The position numbers and the translations under genes are program-made. The notes beneath the pieces were generated by a model, which saw only the letters and a list, made by a program, of their open reading frames with translations, did not search any database and was not told where the DNA came from. This document shows, one piece after another, positions 30,169 to 38,500 of a stretch of DNA of 64,000 bases. This DNA is from Stenotrophobium rhamnosiphilum (GTDB lineage Bacteria; Pseudomonadota; Gammaproteobacteria; Nevskiales; Nevskiaceae): the NCBI RefSeq assembly GCF_003052265.1, contig NZ_QANS01000003.1, positions 646,046-710,045 on the forward strand. The letters run 5' to 3'. Each line of letters starts with the position of its first letter. The first letter of the stretch is position 1.

Positions 30169-30467
30169 GTTACACCTCTATCGCTGCTGTGATCGCATTG
30201 ATCATCAGCTTGTGGCCTTTGTTCTTTTTGGCGCGACACGATCCCAAGCGCTTGCGCACGATTCGTCAGCATCACCTCAAGCCGCATGTTCGACGCACTC
30301 GGCAGTTTTATGGTGCGATTGTTTTGTTGCCCGGCATTGTTTTGATTGCTCGTGGTGACTGGCCGGCATTCTTGATCTGGATGGGCGCGCTTATCGCAAT
30401 TGGTTGGTTGCTCGTGCAAGTGCTGGCGTTCAAAGCGAATCAGCTTCCAATTAAAAAACCCCGCTAG
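30165..30467 (+). CDS. Small membrane protein, last gene of the PepSY cluster
   Basis: 100 residues with helices at both ends (YTSIAAVIALIISLWPLFFLA and IVLLPGIVLIARGDWPAFLIWMGALIAIGW). It resembles the small membrane proteins often found after PepSY genes (DUF3325-like), though I am not certain of the family. Its start overlaps the PepSY stop by four bases. Its stop codon TAG lies in the loop of the terminator that ends the operon. Confidence 0.78.
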   Translation: MSYTSIAAVIALIISLWPLFFLARHDPKRLRTIRQHHLKPHVRRTRQFYGAIVLLPGIVLIARGDWPAFLIWMGALIAIGWLLVQVLAFKANQLPIKKPR

Positions 30468-30480
30468 TGCGGGGTTTTTA
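30453..30480 (+). terminator. Intrinsic terminator overlapping the PepSY cluster stop codon
   Basis: A run of six A, stem CCCCGC with GCGGGG around TAGT, then five T. The last codons (Lys, Pro, Arg, stop) of the preceding gene form its left arm. It can act on both strands, also serving the convergent desaturase gene. Confidence 0.92.
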
Positions 30481-30492
30481 TTGAAGCAAGAA

Positions 30493-31599
30493 TTAAATTG
30501 CGGGTGAAGTGTTTGCAGTTACTTCAACCGGCGTCGCATGCCAACGATTAGCGCGAGCAATGCTTGGCAGATCGTTAAAGCGAACACCCATCTCGCGCAT
30601 CACCTTATGCGCAACCGGCGCAGTCAGTTGGCGAATGTAGAACGGTTCTTTCACAACGAAGTGATGAATCGCATGCGTGCTGCCGAAGTTGAAGCAGAAC
30701 AGTTGGAACGGCCACATCAGCGGCGTGTTCAACACCTGGCACTGTTGCATCACGTTCTTGTCTTCGATGTCGCCGTAGTAGTGCATATTGCTGCTGACGA
30801 AATGCAGGCAGAACATGCGCAGCGCGTTAGGTGCCAGCCAAGTCACGGCGAGGAAATTCACTACCGCCATTGTCGGCGCAACAAAGCTCCACCATGGAAT
30901 TGCGTGGCCCATTGCAGCCGCGCCCCAATTCACAGCGTGATAAATCAGAAAGCCGTGCCACAGCGTGTAATAGATGCGACCGAGTGGCAGATAGCCAAGC
31001 AGCTGTTCGCGACCCAGTGCGATGGCTTCAGCGTGCGACTTCGGGTTCTGCGCTTTGATGAAGCGGCGTGCGAGCTTGGCCATTTCCAACGGACGCAGCC
31101 AGATCGACAGCATCTGGTCGCTCATCATCAGCACACGCTTGATGCCCCAAGCATGACCATTGGTGATGCCCTGTTCTTCAAGATCGGTGCGCGTGCCGGA
31201 ATGTTTGTGGTGATGCAGATGCATGCGGCGACGCGTCCATGGGCTGATCGTGCTCGGGCGGGCCAACCACACCAGCGCCATCATCACGTTATGCGCCCAA
31301 GGCTTGTTGCGGAAATACATCAGGTGAATCAGATCGTGTTCCAGCTCGTGCGTGAACGATGCAAAGATCGCCACCACCGGTACGCAGACATACCAAGCGA
31401 TCAGGTCGAAGTAATACAGCGTGCCCATCGCGATCATGCCGAGCAGGGAGCCCGCAAGAATCAGCGCGCCGATCAGGTTCTGCTTCAGCAGAATCGGATG
31501 CTGCTGGCGCAGTCTGGCGCCTTCTTGCAGCACCACGGCCTTAATGTGTTCGGTTTTCTGCGCGTCCGTCATCGCCGCGCTTGCCAATGTAGCGTTCAT
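30493..31599 (-). CDS. Membrane fatty acid desaturase-family protein
   Basis: 368 residues from ATG 31599, which has AAGGA seven bases upstream. The three di-iron His boxes are present: HELEHD, HLHHHKH and HAIHH, separated by hydrophobic hairpins. Such enzymes introduce double bonds into acyl chains or hydroxylate lipids at the inner membrane using oxygen. The precise substrate is not evident. It converges on the PepSY cluster. Confidence 0.9.
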   Translation of the reverse strand: MNATLASAAMTDAQKTEHIKAVVLQEGARLRQQHPILLKQNLIGALILAGSLLGMIAMGTLYYFDLIAWYVCVPVVAIFASFTHELEHDLIHLMYFRNKPWAHNVMMALVWLARPSTISPWTRRRMHLHHHKHSGTRTDLEEQGITNGHAWGIKRVLMMSDQMLSIWLRPLEMAKLARRFIKAQNPKSHAEAIALGREQLLGYLPLGRIYYTLWHGFLIYHAVNWGAAAMGHAIPWWSFVAPTMAVVNFLAVTWLAPNALRMFCLHFVSSNMHYYGDIEDKNVMQQCQVLNTPLMWPFQLFCFNFGSTHAIHHFVVKEPFYIRQLTAPVAHKVMREMGVRFNDLPSIARANRWHATPVEVTANTSPAI

Positions 31600-31727
31600 C
31601 ACGACATCCTTGGTGAACAAAGTAGATGCCGAGCAGTCTAGTGATACCCGCGGCCCGGCACTTGTCTACAGCCGCCAATCGCTTGGCTGACGACGACCGC
31701 TGCAGGCCTGCCCCTTAGGATGGCGTG

Positions 31728-33179
31728 ATGAAACCGTATTTAAAAATTGCCGCGCTCTGTGCGGGTTTGATCGCGCCGGGACTCGTTTTTGCACACTCCT
31801 TCGGCCGACTCTACAACCTGCCGGTGCCGTTCTGGATGTATGCCTATGGCGCAGCAGCGGCGTTGGCGGTGTCGTTTCTACTGATCGGTTATTTCGTCAG
31901 CGTGGGTTCTGCCGTCAGTTCAACGCCATCGCGTGACCTGCGTAACGCAGCTTGGGTTGTGGCACTGCGTCGCTTCCGACTGATCTCGATACTCAAAGCG
32001 GGCAGCTTGCTCGGCTTGCTGATGTGTCTGCTCACCGGCTTCTTCGGCAGCCAAAATCCTTATTACAACTTCAGCATGACCTTCTTCTGGATCGTGTTCG
32101 TGTTGGGCTTCACCTATCTCACCACCTGCGTCGGCGATCTCTACGCCAGCATCAATCCTTGGAAGGTGATGGTCGATGCGTTGAATCGCGTCATCAGCGG
32201 GTTCACGCGTGGACGCATCTCGTATCCAGCGGCGCTGAGCCATTGGCCTGCATTGCTGCTGTACATGGCCTTCATCTATATCGAGCTGTTCGCGCACACC
32301 AAGCCATTTTCCTTGGCGGCTATTTTGTCGGCGTACACCGTTCTGAATCTGTTCGGCGTGTGGCTGATCGGTTCCGCCGCTTGGTTCCGTTACTGCGAAT
32401 TCTTCAGCGTGTTTCTGGGATTGATCGCCCGCATGGCGCCACTGGATTACGCGCCGGGCAAGCTGCGTCTGCGTGCACCATTTATCGGTTTGCTGGAAAC
32501 ACGCGCAGAAAGTTACGCGCTGTTGCTGTTCGTATTGTTTGCCTTGTCATCCACCGCCTTTGATGGTCTGCGTGAGACCCTGCCGTGGGTGAATATTTTC
32601 TGGGCGGACAAGTTCAACATCATCACGCCGATACTAGGCAAACCGCCGGTGTATTTCTACGCCATGCTGCGGCCGATTTATGCGATCTACGAAACGGTTT
32701 GTTTGTTGTTGTCGCCGTTTGTGTATCTGGCCGTGTATTTGTTGTTCATCTCGATGGCGAAGTGGATTACGCGTAGCTCGCTGACACTGCGTGAACTCGC
32801 ACTGCGCTTCACGTTCTCGCTGTTGCCGATCGCACTCGTCTACAACATCACGCACTACTACACGTTGATCTACACGCAGGGCGTCAAGATCATCAGTATC
32901 GCGTCAGATCCATTCGGTTTGGGTTGGAATTTATTCGGCACCGCTCACTTCTTCCGCGCACCGCTGCTGCCAGACATGGGTTTGATCTGGCACACACAAG
33001 TCGGACTGATTGTGTTCGGCCACATCGTCAGCGTGTATCTCGCGCACGTTGAAGCGCTGCGCACTTTTGAAACGCCGCGCAAAGCGCTGCTGAGTCAGTT
33101 GCCGATGTTGGGATTGATGATGTTATTCACGGCAAGCGGCCTGTGGATTCTCGCGCAGCCCATTACTAGTGGCGGATGA
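31728..33179 (+). CDS. Polytopic membrane protein, possibly fenitrothion hydrolase-like
   Basis: 483 residues, almost entirely hydrophobic, with roughly eleven membrane segments. The first is a signal-like helix followed by FAHSFGRLYNLPVPFWMYAYGAAAALAVSFLLIGY. That LPVPxWxxxYGAA stretch recalls proteins annotated as fenitrothion hydrolase (FedB) in proteobacteria and actinobacteria, but no catalytic residue is recognisable here and this name rests on memory of the family, so I treat it as weak. ATG 31728 is favoured over GTG 31725 because AGGA lies seven bases upstream. Confidence 0.68.
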   Translation: MKPYLKIAALCAGLIAPGLVFAHSFGRLYNLPVPFWMYAYGAAAALAVSFLLIGYFVSVGSAVSSTPSRDLRNAAWVVALRRFRLISILKAGSLLGLLMCLLTGFFGSQNPYYNFSMTFFWIVFVLGFTYLTTCVGDLYASINPWKVMVDALNRVISGFTRGRISYPAALSHWPALLLYMAFIYIELFAHTKPFSLAAILSAYTVLNLFGVWLIGSAAWFRYCEFFSVFLGLIARMAPLDYAPGKLRLRAPFIGLLETRAESYALLLFVLFALSSTAFDGLRETLPWVNIFWADKFNIITPILGKPPVYFYAMLRPIYAIYETVCLLLSPFVYLAVYLLFISMAKWITRSSLTLRELALRFTFSLLPIALVYNITHYYTLIYTQGVKIISIASDPFGLGWNLFGTAHFFRAPLLPDMGLIWHTQVGLIVFGHIVSVYLAHVEALRTFETPRKALLSQLPMLGLMMLFTASGLWILAQPITSGG

Positions 33180-33306
33180 GTGCGTAACTGCCAGTGATTA
33201 TGTGTTGATGTTTTGTCTGACAGAGAGACAGTGGTGATGGCAGGTTTGTGCCAACTGCTGACCGTCAACGATGAGAACTCAACGGCAGAAAGCAGGCACT
33301 CAGAAC
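33180..33306. other. Spacer between the membrane protein gene and the cassette-like genes
   Basis: No gene. A short hairpin GTCT/AGAC lies around 33215-33229. I searched here for a terminal attC site after the 33307-33681 gene and found no convincing core. Confidence 0.35.
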
Positions 33307-33681
33307 TCATGAAAAATCAGATTGGACCTCATATGTCATGCCCTTCCCGTTCCAGCCTTTCAGAGCCCAATTGGACGACGGAATGAAACAAGGCCACCCG
33401 TTTTGAGATAGTAGTTGTGCCACTTGCTGAGCAAGTACCGATGCACTCTCTGCTGAGATGCTCACCCAGAACCCGTATTGTTCAAGCCCTGGCTCATCTC
33501 CATACATGACGTGCATTTCGATGTCTTCGGCTTTTCCAAGAAAGTAGTAACCATCGACGTAGTGCGAACTCTCTCGCTCTTTATAGTCCGAGATTTGAGC
33601 CGCTGAGAATGCGACCGAAGCAAATGCGGAAAGCTCCTGAGACCTCGTGGCTCGCACAAAGATATCGGCTTGTTCTTTCAT
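33307..33681 (-). CDS. Hypothetical cassette-like protein A
   Basis: 124 residues from ATG 33681. The protein is soluble and acidic with a Trp/Gly-rich C-terminus; I recognise no family. The TTG at 33690 lies inside a recombination-type core (GTTGGAC on this strand) and is not the likely start. The ATG lies three bases after that core, as in integron gene cassettes. Compared with its neighbours the gene is AT-rich, consistent with foreign origin. Confidence 0.65.
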   Translation of the reverse strand: MKEQADIFVRATRSQELSAFASVAFSAAQISDYKERESSHYVDGYYFLGKAEDIEMHVMYGDEPGLEQYGFWVSISAESASVLAQQVAQLLSQNGWPCFIPSSNWALKGWNGKGMTYEVQSDFS

Positions 33682-33684
33682 GAG

Positions 33685-33752
33685 GTCCAACGCCTAAATT
33701 AACCTGCGGACCCGCCGGAGGCGGGGGCGTCAGGTTGAATGCATTGTTGGGC
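33685..33752 (-). other. attC-like recombination site between two small genes
   Basis: Read on the minus strand it begins GCCCAAC (RYYYAAC) and ends GTTGGAC (GTTRRRY), 68 bases long. Between them lie paired arms: CAACCTG with CAGGTT(A), and inner CCCGCC with GGCGGG. This is the architecture of integron attC sites. The upstream gene ends inside it and the downstream gene starts three bases after its end, as in cassettes. Confidence 0.68.
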
Positions 33753-34052
33753 CAACGTGGCTACGTATTGATCTACTGCTCTTAACACTGGGCCATTGAT
33801 TTCCCAGAGTTCATAAACATAGAAAATTAAGCCACATGCTAGCGGCCACAGAAGGCTCCATACATTCCTAAGCCCTGTGTACCCCCAAAAGTTGGACACA
33901 AGTGGGATTGATCCGAGGAGCACGATGAGTACTGCGAAGAACCGAAGGCTTGAGTGCTTGTTGTAAGTGCGAATCGCCGCCGCAACTATTTTACGTTGTT
34001 CTGCCTTCGGCTTTCCCGTAAGCGCAGGATACTGGCCAGCCCTAAAGTACAT
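33699..34052 (-). CDS. Hypothetical cassette-like membrane protein B
   Basis: 117 residues with two hydrophobic segments (FFAVLIVLLGSIPLVSNF and WSLLWPLACGLIFYVYEL). I recognise no family. The start ATG at 34052 is two bases after a GTTGGGC core, and its C-terminal residues (PDAPASGGSAG) are encoded by the downstream attC-like site, a frequent property of integron cassette genes. Confidence 0.65.
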   Translation of the reverse strand: MYFRAGQYPALTGKPKAEQRKIVAAAIRTYNKHSSLRFFAVLIVLLGSIPLVSNFWGYTGLRNVWSLLWPLACGLIFYVYELWEINGPVLRAVDQYVATLAQQCIQPDAPASGGSAG

Positions 34053-34054
34053 AG

Positions 34055-34107
34055 GCCCAACTACAATTAGACCGCCTAATGGCGGTAAATAATTGCCGCA
34101 ATTGGGC
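34055..34107 (-). other. Second attC-like site, degenerate
   Basis: On the minus strand it runs from GCCCAAT to GTTGGGC over 53 bases, with inner arms CAATTA/TAATTG and CCGCC/GGCGG. It ends two bases before the start of membrane protein B. The left core has one mismatch to RYYYAAC. Confidence 0.45.
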
Positions 34108-34152
34108 GGTTTTTGTCGAGCGGTTCATTCGTAAGGCACTGAATTCGCGTGG

Positions 34153-34206
34153 GTCTAAAAGTACTATCGCCGGATTAGACCGCTAAATCAATTTCCGCAG
34201 TTGGAC
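34153..34206 (-). other. Third attC-like site, weak
   Basis: On the minus strand GTCCAAC leads to TTTAGAC (one mismatch to GTTRRRY) over 54 bases, and the stretch TGCGGAAATTGATTTAGCGG resembles that in the site at 34055-34107. No gene lies between the two. Confidence 0.3.
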
Positions 34207-34271
34207 GCTCTAAACCAGACGTTCGCCACCATCGGCAATGGGCTGATAGCTGCCCCATCCAACATCACTCG

Positions 34272-35768
34272 TTAGTTAGATGGCCAAGCCCCATTGGTAA
34301 CTCTCACAGCATAGAAGCCACTGTAAGCATCCGAATACCAAATCTCTTTACGCTCCGGCACAAACGTAGGCTGCGCCATCGCAAAATTACTCTGCACTAG
34401 CACCGGCGTGATGCGCGGATATTGTGGTGCGTTGAAGTAAGCGATTTCTTTGGGATGATGAACATCGCGGATATCGAATATGCGCAGGCCGGAGAGGATC
34501 ATCGTGCATGCAGCAATCGTTGGGTTCACGCTGCTGGATACGTTGCAGTAATGTCCGGCATAACCCTGGCCAATGAAACTCGCGCCGGGATCGTTGGCGA
34601 TAGCGCCAAAGTTTTCCGGGTTGTGAACTTCAAGGCGTAGATTGGAAACGACCTTGGGCTTTGTTTCGTCGCCGATGTCGATAATGCGCGCGGCGCCGAC
34701 ATTGCCAGCAGAGCCGGGCAAGCCAGTGGCGGGGATGCCACCGCGAGCGAATTCGTCGATCTCTAATAAATATGGACGACCATTCTTGCTGAATGGAATC
34801 GCATTCTGTGGAATCGACATCGCCGGCCAATTGAGTCGAGACACTTCACGCACTTGCGGATTCGGTTTGCGCGCTTGAATCTCAGAGACGTCGAGGATGA
34901 TCAGTCCGCGATCATGATTCGGATCCGGCACGTCGCAGCTCAATGCATAAGCGCAGGCCGCGCCGGGAATGCCAACTGCTGCGAGGTATGCGCGATTGCC
35001 ATCAGCGCTCAGCGTTAGGCCGTGCGATGCGTAAGGCAAGATGGCCAGTATCTTTGGATTTGAGAGATCGGCGATATCAATCGCTGTGAGCGTTGGTGTG
35101 CCGGGCGATGCGGAGTAGAAGGTTTTGCCATCGGGTGACATGCCGCTTTCATGGCCGAGCACGCCGGTCAGCGTCGTCGATTTCCAAACTGGATGACGAC
35201 AGTCTTGCGAGATGTCGTAGAGATCAACCAAGCCGGGACCAAAAGCAGGATTGCCGAGCACCGCAGCCAGCACGCCACGTTTCTCATTCACCACCAGTGA
35301 TTCATGCGGAGACAACATCGCGGGTGTGTTGAGCGATGTGGTGAGCACAGGATTTTTTGGGTCGCTCATGTCGAGCACATTCACGCCGGAGGTTTCGTCG
35401 AGAATGTTGGCGGGATAAATAAACGTGCTGTCGTAGTACGCGCAATCGTGACCTGAGGCATCGACATAACGCACGACTTTGAATCCACCGACCGAACCCA
35501 GTGCGTTGGGCGTGATGTGCGAGCCAACCAATTCTGTGTTGCAAGTAAAGCCCAGCGCGGCAAGACCATTGTCTTGATCTGCTTTGCTCACGCGGCCTTG
35601 AAGGCCCGTCTCAGGCCGCGAACCGGTGCCGCACTTTGCTTTCGGCGTTGCCGCTAGCGATACGAGGCCGCCGTTATTTGTCGTGTCTGTAGAGCTGCTG
35701 CGCGAACACGCATTGATGCCTGCGAGCGTGGCGATGGCAATGACAGAACCAGCAAGCAAACGGATCAT
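34272..35768 (-). CDS. LVIVD-repeat beta-propeller lipoprotein, paralogue 1
   Basis: 498 residues from ATG 35768, which has AAGGAG six bases upstream. The signal ends INAC (Cys21), an imperfect lipobox. The body contains repeated beta-propeller blades of LVIVD type, for example VNVLDMSDPKNPVL, VDLYDISQDCRHPV, LTAIDIADLSNPKI and LRIFDIRDVHHPKEIAYF. These blades usually mediate protein or ligand contact at the cell surface; no enzyme motif is visible. Tandem with a close paralogue upstream on the same strand, 52 bp away. Confidence 0.83.
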   Translation of the reverse strand: MIRLLAGSVIAIATLAGINACSRSSSTDTTNNGGLVSLAATPKAKCGTGSRPETGLQGRVSKADQDNGLAALGFTCNTELVGSHITPNALGSVGGFKVVRYVDASGHDCAYYDSTFIYPANILDETSGVNVLDMSDPKNPVLTTSLNTPAMLSPHESLVVNEKRGVLAAVLGNPAFGPGLVDLYDISQDCRHPVWKSTTLTGVLGHESGMSPDGKTFYSASPGTPTLTAIDIADLSNPKILAILPYASHGLTLSADGNRAYLAAVGIPGAACAYALSCDVPDPNHDRGLIILDVSEIQARKPNPQVREVSRLNWPAMSIPQNAIPFSKNGRPYLLEIDEFARGGIPATGLPGSAGNVGAARIIDIGDETKPKVVSNLRLEVHNPENFGAIANDPGASFIGQGYAGHYCNVSSSVNPTIAACTMILSGLRIFDIRDVHHPKEIAYFNAPQYPRITPVLVQSNFAMAQPTFVPERKEIWYSDAYSGFYAVRVTNGAWPSN

Positions 35769-35820
35769 AAGCAACTCCTTATCGCACGAAATATTTTACG
35801 GGCGCGTTATTTTTACGCGC

Positions 35821-37245
35821 TTATTTCCAAACACCATTCGTAACGCGAATCACGTAGAAGCCGCTGTAGCCATCGCTGTACCAAATCTCTTTACGCTCTG
35901 GCACAAACGATGGACTCGACATCGCCCAGTTGCTGGCCTCGAACACTGGCGTGATGCGTGGGTACACCGGCGCATTGTAGTAAGCGATTTCTTTCGGGTT
36001 ATGCGGATCGCGAATATCGAATATGCGCAGACCAGAGATGATCATGCTGCAAGCAACAATTGTGGGATTCACGCGCGTCGGCACATTGCAGTAGTGACCG
36101 CCGTAACCTTGTACTGGAACACCAGCGCCCGGATCCCCATCGCGTGCGGCTTTGTTCTCTGGCTGATGAACTTCCAAACGCAGATTGGAAATAACCTTGG
36201 GATTCTTTTCGTCCCCAATATCAATGATGCGACCCGCGCCGATCTTGCCTGCGCCGCCGCCTGCGGTGGAGTCGGTGTATTCATCAATCTCCACCACATA
36301 AGGATGGCCCTTGATGGTGATGGGAATTGCGTTCTGCGGAATGCTCATCGAGTCCCACTTGATGCGTGAGATTTCGCGCAGCTCTGGGTTGGCTTTGCGT
36401 GACTGAATATCAGAGCTATCGAGAATGATCATGCCCGCGCCGCCGCCCGCAGCAACATAAGCGCGATTGCCGTCAGCGCCGATGGTGAGACCGTGAGACA
36501 TGATTGGCGCAATGAGCAAAGGCACTGGGAACGAGAGATTCGAAATATCAATCGCCGTCAGCGTTGGTGTGCCGGGCGATGCGGAGTAAAAAGTATTGCC
36601 GTCAGGCGAGATGCCGCTTTCGTGGCCGAGTACGCCAGTGAGCGAAGACGATTTGAAAATGGGATGGCGGCAATCTGCTGAGATGTCGTAGATGTCCACC
36701 ACGCCTGGACCGAAGGCCGGGTTGCCCAGCACCGCAGCGAGCACGCCACGTTGATGGCTGACGATGACGGATTCATGTGGCGACAACATTGCCGGCGTGA
36801 CGAGCTGCGCCGTGAGCACAGGATTGGTCGGGTCCGTCATGTCGAGGACGTTCACGCCGCCCTGCAAGTCAATCAGGTTGGTGGGGAACAGCAGCGTTGA
36901 GTCGTAATAAGCGCAGTCGTGACCCGCTGCGTCGGTGTAGCGCTCAACCTTAAAGCCGCCGACCGTACCCACTGCATTTGGAACGGTGTATGAACCGACG
37001 AGTTCGGTGTTGCAGGTATAGCCCTCTGCAGCGCGACCGCTTTCGTGTTCTGCACGGCTCACACGTCCTTGTATGCCTGTTTCAGGGTTTGAGCCTGGGC
37101 CGCACTTTGCTTGCGGCGGTGGCAGTGGCGGGAGCTTGCTGATGTCTTCCGAGGTCGAGCCGGTTGGTGAGCTGCTTCTTGAGCAAGCGCTAAGGCTTGC
37201 CACGGCAGAGAGACTGACTGCGGCCAACAGAATGAGACGGTTCAT
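35821..37245 (-). CDS. LVIVD-repeat beta-propeller lipoprotein, paralogue 2
   Basis: 474 residues with a clear lipoprotein signal (LSAC, Cys21). Very similar to paralogue 1 through most of its length: both share NPETGxQGRVS/RPETGLQGRVS, LTGVLGHESG, FYSASPGTPTLTAIDI and LRIFDIRD blocks. It lacks an insertion present in paralogue 1 (around CAYALSCDVPDPNH). Start could be ATG 37245 or ATG 37254. The gene is divergent from an AraC regulator, which may control the pair. Confidence 0.83.
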   Translation of the reverse strand: MNRLILLAAVSLSAVASLSACSRSSSPTGSTSEDISKLPPLPPPQAKCGPGSNPETGIQGRVSRAEHESGRAAEGYTCNTELVGSYTVPNAVGTVGGFKVERYTDAAGHDCAYYDSTLLFPTNLIDLQGGVNVLDMTDPTNPVLTAQLVTPAMLSPHESVIVSHQRGVLAAVLGNPAFGPGVVDIYDISADCRHPIFKSSSLTGVLGHESGISPDGNTFYSASPGTPTLTAIDISNLSFPVPLLIAPIMSHGLTIGADGNRAYVAAGGGAGMIILDSSDIQSRKANPELREISRIKWDSMSIPQNAIPITIKGHPYVVEIDEYTDSTAGGGAGKIGAGRIIDIGDEKNPKVISNLRLEVHQPENKAARDGDPGAGVPVQGYGGHYCNVPTRVNPTIVACSMIISGLRIFDIRDPHNPKEIAYYNAPVYPRITPVFEASNWAMSSPSFVPERKEIWYSDGYSGFYVIRVTNGVWK

Positions 37246-37475
37246 GGTGTGCATTCTCTTAGTGAGATCTTTTAATAATGGAATTGGACCCTCGCCAACC
37301 TAACATAAGGTCTCACATGCTCCCAGCCAGAGATTTGGCTCTAGCGGCAGGGGGTTACGGCGCGATAGTACTTGCCATAAACCAGTCCGCCGCGACATCC
37401 TCTGCGGACTATTAAATGTGCAGCCTCAGCCTAGGGCTGCCACTGAACGCTCACCCATGAGCGCAAACTGAAACG
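37246..37475. promoter_or_regulatory. Divergent promoter region between the LVIVD pair and an AraC gene
   Basis: About 230 bp with no gene. It contains an inverted repeat AGTCCGC/GCGGACT (about 37383-37409) and GCTCA/TGAGC (about 37451-37464) just before the AraC start. Either could be a regulator site; neither is assigned. Confidence 0.4.
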
Positions 37476-38489
37476 ATGAAACAGACCGCCACCGCACTCA
37501 CTAGCTGGGCCAAAGCCATCCGCAAGGCACTGGATGCCGCTGGCGTGGACAGCGCGCGGCTGTTCGTTGAGGCGGGACTGGACCGGGCGGCGCTTGATGA
37601 TCCCAATGCGCGTTATGCCGTTGATGCCACCACACGACTTTGGCGCTTGGCCGTCGCCGCCACAGCCGACGAAGCCTTTGGCCTGACCGTCGCGCGTTAC
37701 GTCAACCAAACCACCTTCCACGCGCTCGGCTATTCACTCACCGCCAGCACCACACTGCGCGAAGCCTTTGAGCGCATGTTGCGTTACTTCCGCTTGGTCA
37801 CCGACGCCGCCGATCTAACCTTTGAACTCGATGGTGATCGCTATCGCTTCGCCATCTGCCCACCAGAAGGCGGCGCACAGCCCGCTCCGGAAGCGATTGA
37901 TGCATTCGCTTTGTTAGTGGTGCGTTTGTGCCGCGGTTTGTATCGCCGCGAATTCTCGCCGGTTGCGATATCACTGCGCCGTACATCGCCACACAATCTC
38001 TCAGCGTATGAACGTTCATTTCGTGCACCAATAACTTTCGGCGACACACAAAACGCACTGTGGTTTGCACGCGATGTGTTCGAACAAAAACTAGAAGGCG
38101 CTAACCCTGAACTCGCACGCCACAACGATGAAGTCGTCGTGCGCTATCTCGCGCAGATGGAAAAACAAAACCTGCGTGCACGCGTGCATGCCGCGTTGAT
38201 TGAACAACTACCACACGGCGAACCCTCACAAGAGAAAGTCGCCGACACCTTGCACATGAGCCCGCGCAACTTCCAACGCAAGTTGGCAGAAGAAGGCACC
38301 TCATACACCGAACTACTCAACGACACGCGCCGTGATCTGGCCTTGTCGTATGTACGTGATCCCGGATACAGCTTGGGTGAGATTACGTATTTACTGGGCT
38401 TCTCTGACGCCAGCAGTTTTAACCGTGCGTTCAAGCGTTGGACTGGACAGTCGCCTAGTGCTTATCGCAGTTCGCCAACACAAAAGTAG
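37476..38489 (+). CDS. AraC-family regulator with arabinose-binding-type N-terminal domain (A)
   Basis: 337 residues. The C-terminal 100 residues hold two helix-turn-helix units: EKVADTLHMSPRNFQRKLAEEG and LGEITYLLGFSDASSFNRAFKRWTG, the AraC signature. The N-terminal 190 residues are of the arabinose-binding-domain class found in OruR/GbdR-unrelated regulators of lipid and aromatic metabolism. Start ATG 37476. Divergent from the LVIVD lipoprotein genes. A paralogous regulator is at 40280-41290. Confidence 0.92.
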   Translation: MKQTATALTSWAKAIRKALDAAGVDSARLFVEAGLDRAALDDPNARYAVDATTRLWRLAVAATADEAFGLTVARYVNQTTFHALGYSLTASTTLREAFERMLRYFRLVTDAADLTFELDGDRYRFAICPPEGGAQPAPEAIDAFALLVVRLCRGLYRREFSPVAISLRRTSPHNLSAYERSFRAPITFGDTQNALWFARDVFEQKLEGANPELARHNDEVVVRYLAQMEKQNLRARVHAALIEQLPHGEPSQEKVADTLHMSPRNFQRKLAEEGTSYTELLNDTRRDLALSYVRDPGYSLGEITYLLGFSDASSFNRAFKRWTGQSPSAYRSSPTQK

Positions 38490-38500
38490 TTACGCGAGCT

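Noticed and set aside
30538..31641. 367-codon open frame antisense to the desaturase gene
   Set aside because: The desaturase has all three His boxes; the antisense frame has a His/Arg/Gln-rich shadow composition.
33180..33306. Terminal attC site after the first cassette-like gene
   Set aside because: No pair of RYYYAAC and GTTRRRY cores with paired arms was found.
34257..34281. ATCCAAC and GTTAGAT core-like boxes next to the LVIVD stop codon
   Set aside because: They are only 25 bases end to end, too short for an attC site.
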